Shown here: positions 59,525 to 64,000 of the stretch, in pieces
Layout: each line of letters opens with the position of its first letter
How positions within the stretch are numbered: the first letter of the stretch is position 1
Source: Bradyrhizobium sp. SSBR45G
GTDB taxonomy: Bacteria > Pseudomonadota > Alphaproteobacteria > Rhizobiales > Xanthobacteraceae
Assembly (NCBI RefSeq): GCF_030159255.1
Contig: NZ_BSCT01000028.1
Span: 1-64,000 of the forward strand
Direction: 5' to 3'
DNA length: 64,000 bases
Translations under genes and position numbers: made by a program
Notes under the pieces: model-generated
What the model was told of the DNA's origin: nothing
Seen by the model: the letters and a program-made list of their open reading frames with translations, nothing else
The model's database searches: none

Positions 59525-60496
59525 CTAAGCCGCTCCGATCAGGATCCCGACGCCGAGCACGATGATGCCGCCGAGCACGATCTGGAAGACGGCCTGCAGG
59601 AACGGCGTGTCCATGTAGCGGGCGCGGATGTAGGCGATCGCCCACAATTCGAAGAACACGACCACGCCGGCGATCGCGGTCGCGATCCAGAACGCGTTCG
59701 CCCAGGAATCGGGGACGAGATAGGGCAGCGTATGGCCGAGGCCGCCGAGCGTCGTCATCGCGCCGCAGACCGCACCGCGCAGCCAGGGCGAGCCGCGTCC
59801 GGTCAGCGATCCGTCGTCGGACAGCGCCTCGGCAAAGCCCATGCTGATTCCGGCGCCGATCGAGGCGGCAAGGCCGACCAGAAACGTCTGGAAGTTCTGG
59901 TGGGTGGCAAAGGCGGCGGCGAACAGCGGCGCCAAGGTCGAGACCGAGCCGTCCATCAGGCCGGCGAGACCCGGCTGCACATATTGCAGCACGAACACGC
60001 GCCGCCGCGTCTCGTCCTCCTTGTGGCGGACGTCGGGGCTGAGGATCTGGTCGGTCAGTTTCGCTGCAACCTGCTCGTGGCCCTTCTCGGCCAGCGCGAG
60101 ATCGCCGAGCAGCCGGCGAACGCCGACATCCTTGGCCTGCTCGGCAGCCTTGGCATAGAAGCGCTCGGCCTCGAACTCCATCGTGCCGACCTCCTTGCGG
60201 ATGGTGTCGAGCGACAGGTTCTTGGTCAGCCAGATCGGGCGCCGGCTCATGAAGCCCTTGACGTTCTCGCGCCGGATCGGCGGCAGGTTCTTGCCGAAGC
60301 GCTCCTCATAGAGTTCGAGCAGCATGTGGCGATGGCCCTTCTCCTCCTCGGCCATCTGCTCGAACAGTTTCGCCGAATCCGGATACCGCTCCGCCAGGTC
60401 CTCCGCGAAGCTCATGTAGATGCGGCCGTCTTCCTCTTCGGCCGAGATCGCGATCGCCAGGATCTCGCGCTCGGTGAGGTCGGCGAAATTCTTCAT
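59525..60496 (-). CDS. mbfA: MbfA-type membrane-bound ferritin iron exporter
   Basis: A 323-residue protein. Residues 1 to about 165 form a ferritin/rubrerythrin-like four-helix domain with iron-ligand Glu/His sets: AISAEEEDGRIY (Glu 20-22), EEEKGHRH (Glu 52, His 55), TMEFEAERFY and AEKGHEQVA. Residues about 175-323 are a VIT1/CCC1-like membrane domain with GLMDGSVSTLAPLFAAAF and four to five helices. This is the MbfA architecture of Bradyrhizobium and Agrobacterium, an inner-membrane iron exporter that protects against iron and peroxide stress. A perfect iron control element (60536-60552) lies 40 bp upstream of ATG 60496, so Irr repression under low iron is expected. Confidence 0.94.
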   Translation of the reverse strand: MKNFADLTEREILAIAISAEEEDGRIYMSFAEDLAERYPDSAKLFEQMAEEEKGHRHMLLELYEERFGKNLPPIRRENVKGFMSRRPIWLTKNLSLDTIRKEVGTMEFEAERFYAKAAEQAKDVGVRRLLGDLALAEKGHEQVAAKLTDQILSPDVRHKEDETRRRVFVLQYVQPGLAGLMDGSVSTLAPLFAAAFATHQNFQTFLVGLAASIGAGISMGFAEALSDDGSLTGRGSPWLRGAVCGAMTTLGGLGHTLPYLVPDSWANAFWIATAIAGVVVFFELWAIAYIRARYMDTPFLQAVFQIVLGGIIVLGVGILIGAA

Positions 60497-60535
60497 TCCA
60501 AGGTCCCCGGATTTGACGTTCGCAACATTCGACAG

Positions 60536-60552
60536 TTTAGAACGTTTCTAAA
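60536..60552. promoter_or_regulatory. Iron control element (ICE/Irr box)
   Basis: TTTAGAACGTTTCTAAA is a perfect palindrome (7-bp arms, 3-bp centre) and matches the Irr-binding iron control element known in Bradyrhizobium and relatives (TTTAGAA-N3-TTCTAAA). It lies 40 bp before mbfA (minus strand) and 147 bp before the divergent gene at 60699. Irr is known to repress mbfA when iron is low. Control of the divergent gene is possible but unproven. Confidence 0.9.
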
Positions 60553-60698
60553 AGCTATATGGATTTGCCGCACGGCGGTCAAACTGCCGCCGCGCGGTCG
60601 TCGCGAAACATTTCGTGACGTCGCATTCAGGCCCCAGTCAGGGAACCGATACGCTAATTCACCGTTCGCGTTTCCGCTCAGCTACCTAAGGAGTTCCG

Positions 60699-61421
60699 AT
60701 GGACAGCGTCAAATACCGGTTGAATGACCCTGGACTGGCGCCGCGCCGGACCAAGATGGATATTCCGGGCTGGGCCGGTGACCGGCAACCGCGCGCGAAT
60801 GGCTCGCACGAGCAGGTCTGGCACTGCGTGCCGTTCTCCGAAGGCGCGCAATACGGGATCGAGCTGTTTTATCCGTACGCCTTCGAGCTGCAGGTGACGA
60901 CGCGCGACGGCAAGCTGGAGATCTCCGGCGATTGGGGCGAGCCGCCGAGCCCGAGCCTGCAATGGCCGCCGTTCCGGGATTTCGGCGGAGCATTCTACAC
61001 CTATCAGATCCTGCTCGATCTGAAGGTGCCACCCGGTTTTGCGATCCGGACCGAGCCGCATCCGCGGTTCTACACCGACCGGACCGACACGTGCCCGATC
61101 GCGGTGCCGGCGCTGGTGCGCGGCTTCTGGCCGATGCTGTTCTTCTGCGTCTTCAAGGCGCCGGCGGAAGGCCGCACCCACATCTTCCGTCCCGGCGAGC
61201 CGTTCGCGCAGGTGATCGTCATCCCTGAGGAAGCCAACTTCACGGTGGAGCCGATGAGCCCCGACGAGGCGGCTGAGCGCGAGCTGCAGTCGCGCCGCAT
61301 CCATGCCAGCCGCCCGGTGCTCGCCAAGGAGACCGAGTGGGTGTCGAGCACCGACACCGTGTTCGACGGCACCTACCGCCATCTGCATCGTGCCGCCAAG
61401 GAGAAGGCGCGCAAGTCGTGA
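60699..61421 (+). CDS. Conserved hypothetical protein (possibly DUF6065)
   Basis: A 240-residue soluble protein without signal peptide or membrane helix. It is rich in aromatic and Pro residues: VWHCVPFSEGAQYGIELFYP, WGEPPSPSLQWPPF, IPEEANFTVEPMSPDEA. It resembles a conserved hypothetical family that I recall as DUF6065, with low certainty. No catalytic motif is recognisable. ATG 60699 is preceded by TAAGGAG. It is divergent from mbfA and the iron control element lies 147 bp upstream, so iron regulation deserves testing. It is convergent with the His-rich gene through a shared hairpin. Confidence 0.75.
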   Translation: MDSVKYRLNDPGLAPRRTKMDIPGWAGDRQPRANGSHEQVWHCVPFSEGAQYGIELFYPYAFELQVTTRDGKLEISGDWGEPPSPSLQWPPFRDFGGAFYTYQILLDLKVPPGFAIRTEPHPRFYTDRTDTCPIAVPALVRGFWPMLFFCVFKAPAEGRTHIFRPGEPFAQVIVIPEEANFTVEPMSPDEAAERELQSRRIHASRPVLAKETEWVSSTDTVFDGTYRHLHRAAKEKARKS

Positions 61422-61443
61422 GGGCCGGAGGCTGAAACGAAAA

Positions 61444-61469
61444 GGGCGCCGGCTTCGCAGCCGGCGCCC
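61444..61469 (-). terminator. Terminator hairpin between convergent genes
   Basis: GGGCGCCGGCT and AGCCGGCGCCC form a perfect 11-bp stem around TCGC. On the minus strand the hairpin is followed by TTTTCGTTTC, so it is a good intrinsic terminator for the His-rich gene. It could also serve the convergent plus-strand gene ending at 61421. Confidence 0.85.
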
Positions 61470-61492
61470 GTCAGGCCGCACGCGCCATGCGA

Positions 61493-61876
61493 TCAATAGC
61501 GATCGTAGTACCAGTGGTGATGGTGATGGTGGTGGTGATGATGGTAATAGCGGCGCGGCACCACGTAGACCCGCGGTCCGTAGCCATAGCCGTAGCCGTA
61601 CCCATAACCGGGGCCGCGGTAGTAGCCATGGTGGTGATGGTGGTGGTGGTGATGATGATACCACTGGGCGAGCTGCACCTTCGGCTCATCCGCCTGCGGT
61701 CCCTGCTCGTCGAGCGCCTGCAGCACCCGGGCGGCATCCGGGATCGGCTCGAGCAGGTCGGCGTAGGAATTGACCTTCAGCACATCGGCCGGAGCCGGAG
61801 CCGCCGACGCCTGCACCGTGCCGAGCGCGCCGACGGCGGCCACCGCGCCCAACAATCCTGCGATCTTCTTATCCAT
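61493..61876 (-). CDS. Exported His-rich protein with two ten-histidine runs
   Basis: A 127-residue protein with a signal peptide (MDKKIAGLLGAVAAVGALG, cleavage near VQASA at residue 25), an acidic middle (about 30-68), and an unusual C-terminus. This has ten consecutive His after WY, a GYGYGYGYGYG segment, a VYVVPRRYY linker, ten more His, then WYYDRY. Twenty His in 127 residues strongly suggests binding of Ni, Zn, Co or Cu. It is probably periplasmic or envelope-associated. The family was not identified; similar His/Tyr/Gly-rich exported proteins occur in bradyrhizobia. It lies near mbfA and the iron control element, but its own regulation is unknown. Confidence 0.83.
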   Translation of the reverse strand: MDKKIAGLLGAVAAVGALGTVQASAAPAPADVLKVNSYADLLEPIPDAARVLQALDEQGPQADEPKVQLAQWYHHHHHHHHHHGYYRGPGYGYGYGYGYGPRVYVVPRRYYHHHHHHHHHHWYYDRY

Positions 61877-61971
61877 AAATCATCTCCTGATGGGCATCGC
61901 CCGGATGCCAAAACGCCAACCCCGATTGTTCGTTCCTCGATTCACCCAATAGGTCGGAACGGAGTCCGAAT

Positions 61972-63114
61972 TCAGGCTGTCGATCTGTTCAGGAACGTCA
62001 GCAGCAACTGAGAAACTCGTTCATGTTGCTCCTGCTGCACCCAATGTCCGGCACGATCGATCAGCTCGCACAGGATCATGTTGGTGCAGACTCGGGATTG
62101 CATCGCTTCAAACACGCCGGGCCGTTGGTAGATGCCCCAGTCTTGCAGGCCGGAGATGAATGCAGACGGAACGTCGATCGTGCGATCCGACCAGGTCTGC
62201 AATTCCGCGTCGAACAGGCCGGAGGTGCCGCAGCGGTACCATTGCAGCCCGCCTTGAAAGCCGTTGCGTTCATATTCGGCGGCGTAAACCGCGAGCTCAT
62301 GCTCCGGCAGCCAGCGATTGGCTGCGATCTCATCGCAACTGGGCATCACCTCGGCGACGGTCTCGGCCATCGTCCTGTCGAGGTCCATCACGTAATAGGT
62401 CGGCAGCTTCGCGAGCTCAGTCGCGTTCCAGGCCTGCAGCGGCGTGGGCGCATTGTCCGGCCAGTCGGCGCTCTTGTGATGATAATAGGCGCGCAGGAAG
62501 GCGTGCAGGCCCTGTGGCGCCCTGACCATGTCGGCGTTCGCCTCTGGTGTCGAGTAGTACCACTGGTAGTGCTTGCGTGGTCGCGGCAGCGCGGCGAGTT
62601 CGCGATGCACGGGATCCTGCTGCGCCGTGAGCGGATGATCGGCGATGCCGAACGGTGCAGCCGGCGGCCCGGCGAACGGCGCGCTCATCATCACCACCGC
62701 GCGGAAGACGTCGGGGCGGATCACGGCACACCACGCGGCGACGAAGCTGCCGAAGTCGTGGCCGATGACGGCGGCGACATGGCGATGCCCGAAGGCATAG
62801 ACGACGCCGAGCGCGTCGCGCACCAGGTTGGTGAAGCGGAACGGCGCGAGGTCGCCGTCATATTCGGCGCTCCAGCCGGTGGTGCGGCCATAGCCGCGCT
62901 GATCCGGGGCGAGCACGTGATAGCCGGCCGCCGCCAGCGCCGGCATCACCTTGCGCCAGCTGTAGGCGAGCTCCGGAAAGCCGTGCAGCAGCAGCACGCA
63001 CGGCCGGCCCGGCGTCTCGAAGCCGGCTTCGAGCACATGCATGCGCAGGCCATTGATGCCGTCGACGAAGCGGGAGCGGATCGTGGGTGGGAGGGGAAGT
63101 GGGGGCAGGGACAT
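61972..63114 (-). CDS. Alpha/beta hydrolase, epoxide-hydrolase-like
   Basis: A 380-residue alpha/beta-hydrolase. The oxyanion-hole motif HGFPE is near residue 40, the nucleophile is the Asp in IGHDFGSF near residue 105, and the lid Tyr pair can be placed in YQWYYST and AYYHH. The general-base His is probably in DRAGHWVQQEQ near residue 360. An Asp nucleophile in the GHDxG context is that of epoxide hydrolases and haloalkane dehalogenases; the HGFPE and length favour an epoxide hydrolase. ATG 63114 is my start. Frames running upstream of it cross a repeat. It is followed at about 95 bp by the His-rich gene on the same strand. Confidence 0.87.
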   Translation of the reverse strand: MSLPPLPLPPTIRSRFVDGINGLRMHVLEAGFETPGRPCVLLLHGFPELAYSWRKVMPALAAAGYHVLAPDQRGYGRTTGWSAEYDGDLAPFRFTNLVRDALGVVYAFGHRHVAAVIGHDFGSFVAAWCAVIRPDVFRAVVMMSAPFAGPPAAPFGIADHPLTAQQDPVHRELAALPRPRKHYQWYYSTPEANADMVRAPQGLHAFLRAYYHHKSADWPDNAPTPLQAWNATELAKLPTYYVMDLDRTMAETVAEVMPSCDEIAANRWLPEHELAVYAAEYERNGFQGGLQWYRCGTSGLFDAELQTWSDRTIDVPSAFISGLQDWGIYQRPGVFEAMQSRVCTNMILCELIDRAGHWVQQEQHERVSQLLLTFLNRSTA

Positions 63115-63132
63115 CGCGTGATCTTTCCTCGC

Positions 63133-63253
63133 GTCGTCCCGGCGAACGCCGGGACCCATAACCACAGGATGGCATGGTGAGGTGTCGTAGCAGCTCCAGC
63201 CTTCGCAAAGCGAGGTACGGTGGCTATGGGTCCCGGCTCGAGGCCGGGACGAC
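63133..63253. repeat. Dispersed palindromic repeat (GTCGTCCCGGCG type)
   Basis: The element begins GTCGTCCCGGCGAACGCCGG and ends GGCTCGAGGCCGGGACGAC, with GGGACCCATA and TATGGGTCCC between. It sits in the gap between the acyl-CoA synthetase and the epoxide-hydrolase-like gene. Confidence 0.78.
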
Positions 63254-63266
63254 ACCGTTGGTGGAG

Positions 63267-64000
63267 CTACGCCGCGCCCTTCTTCGGCCAGTAGCGCTCG
63301 CGCAGATGGCGCTTGACCAGCTTGCCGGTCGGTGTGCGCGGCAGCTCGGGCTCGAAGTCGATCGAGCGCGGGCATTTGATTGGCGACAGGCGCTGGCGGC
63401 AAAACAGCATCAACTGCTCCTCGAGCGCCTTGCCGGCGCGCGCCATGTCGTGCGGTTGCACCACCGCCTTGACCTCCTCGCCCATCTCCTCATTGGGCAC
63501 GCCGAACACCGCGACATCGGCGACGTCAGGATGGGTGATGAGGACGTCCTCGGTCTCCTGCGGATAGATGTTCACGCCTCCGGAGATGATCATGTAGGAC
63601 TTGCGGTCGGTGAGATAGAGAAAGCCGTCGGCATCGAGATAGCCGACATCGCCCAGCGTCGACCAGCCCTTGTCGTTATAGGCGCGCTTCGTCTTCTCCG
63701 GATCGTTGTGATAGGAGAAGGCAGGCGCGTCGGCGAAATAGACCGAGCCGATCTCGCCCGTCGGCAGCTCCTTGTCATCCTCGCCGAGGATCTTGATCTT
63801 GCCGACCACCGCGCGTCCGACGCTGCCGCGATGCTCCAGCCATTGCTTCGAGGTGCAGACCGTGACGCCGTTGCCTTCCGAGCCGGCATAGTACTCGATC
63901 AGGATCGGTCCCCACCACTCGATCATCTTCGCCTTGACGTCGACCGGGCAGGGCGCGGCGGCGTGGATCGCGCCTTTGAGCGTGGAGACGTCGTAGCTCT
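63267..64000 (-). CDS. Acyl-CoA synthetase / AMP-dependent ligase, C-terminal part
   Basis: The gene runs off the window end; at least 244 residues of the C-terminal half are visible. Motifs of the adenylate-forming family are present: YYAGSEGNGVTV (the A5 region), GWSTLGDVGYLDADGFLYL (A7), DRKSYMIISGGVNIYPQE (A8) and the C-terminal PRTPTGKLVKRHLRERY with the catalytic Lys. It makes an acyl-AMP and then an acyl-CoA. The family contains fatty-acid, bile-acid and aromatic-acid ligases; this part does not decide among them. Codons from the frame continue upstream of the first internal Met at 63926, so that Met is not the start. Confidence 0.9.
   Translation of the reverse strand, partial: SYDVSTLKGAIHAAAPCPVDVKAKMIEWWGPILIEYYAGSEGNGVTVCTSKQWLEHRGSVGRAVVGKIKILGEDDKELPTGEIGSVYFADAPAFSYHNDPEKTKRAYNDKGWSTLGDVGYLDADGFLYLTDRKSYMIISGGVNIYPQETEDVLITHPDVADVAVFGVPNEEMGEEVKAVVQPHDMARAGKALEEQLMLFCRQRLSPIKCPRSIDFEPELPRTPTGKLVKRHLRERYWPKKGAA

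Noticed and set aside
57569..60727. 1052-residue plus-strand open frame across amidase, b561 and mbfA
   Set aside because: All three minus-strand genes beneath it have complete motifs, and the long frame crosses the mbfA promoter with its iron control element.

Overview
The window is high-GC, densely coded chromosomal DNA. Gene content and non-coding repeats both suggest a Bradyrhizobium-type member of the Rhizobiales. The pointers are MbfA preceded by a perfect Irr-type iron control element, many peptide-type ABC importers and amidases, a DUF1127 protein, and dispersed palindromic repeats built around GTAGGGTGGGC, CGTCATTGCGAG and GTCGTCCCGGC. I saw no tRNA, rRNA, CRISPR array, insertion sequence or phage gene. 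The taxonomic call is inference.

Layout. 0.1-6.3 kb: a glutamine-synthetase-family ligase, a small hypothetical, an SDR without the usual catalytic YxxxK, a LOV-domain (blue-light) hybrid histidine kinase, a CorA transporter and an exported VOC protein. 6.6-14.6 kb: a minus-strand operon (dienelactone hydrolase fused to a SnoaL/NTF2-like domain, then a complete peptide-type ABC importer, then an SDR), divergent from a MarR-like regulator with a 17-bp palindrome between them. 14.8-21.2 kb: a DUF805 protein overlapping tail-to-tail with a CzcCBA-type heavy-metal efflux operon that begins with a small HHCHGC protein. 21.2-24.5 kb: a LysE exporter, an amidase, and a LapG-like (BTLCP/DUF920) periplasmic protease.

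25.0-33.8 kb: the centrepiece, a 2138-residue secreted surface protein (FecR-like domain, VCBS/cadherin-like repeats, beta-helix-like repeats, type I secretion C-terminus). It is followed by a CHASE2 adenylate/guanylate cyclase. A type I secretion ABC exporter and its HlyD-type adaptor lie about 13 kb further on (44.5-47.6 kb). These genes together suggest a signalling-linked adhesin system.

34.0-43.9 kb: a second peptide-type ABC locus with two paralogous, divergently transcribed binding proteins, two permeases, two ATPases, and an AtzG-like/AtzE-like amidase pair embedded in it. This suggests uptake and hydrolysis of an amide compound. 44.0-55.8 kb: a GlsB-type membrane protein, the type I exporter, a CinA-like amidohydrolase, an MHS-type MFS carrier, a LysR regulator, DUF1127, a GNAT, an atypical SDR, a GST-like protein and a large acyl-CoA dehydrogenase. 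56.0-64 kb: a zinc alcohol dehydrogenase, a third amidase, cytochrome b561, MbfA with its iron control element, a conserved hypothetical, an exported protein with two ten-histidine runs, an epoxide-hydrolase-like enzyme, and an acyl-CoA synthetase running off the window end.
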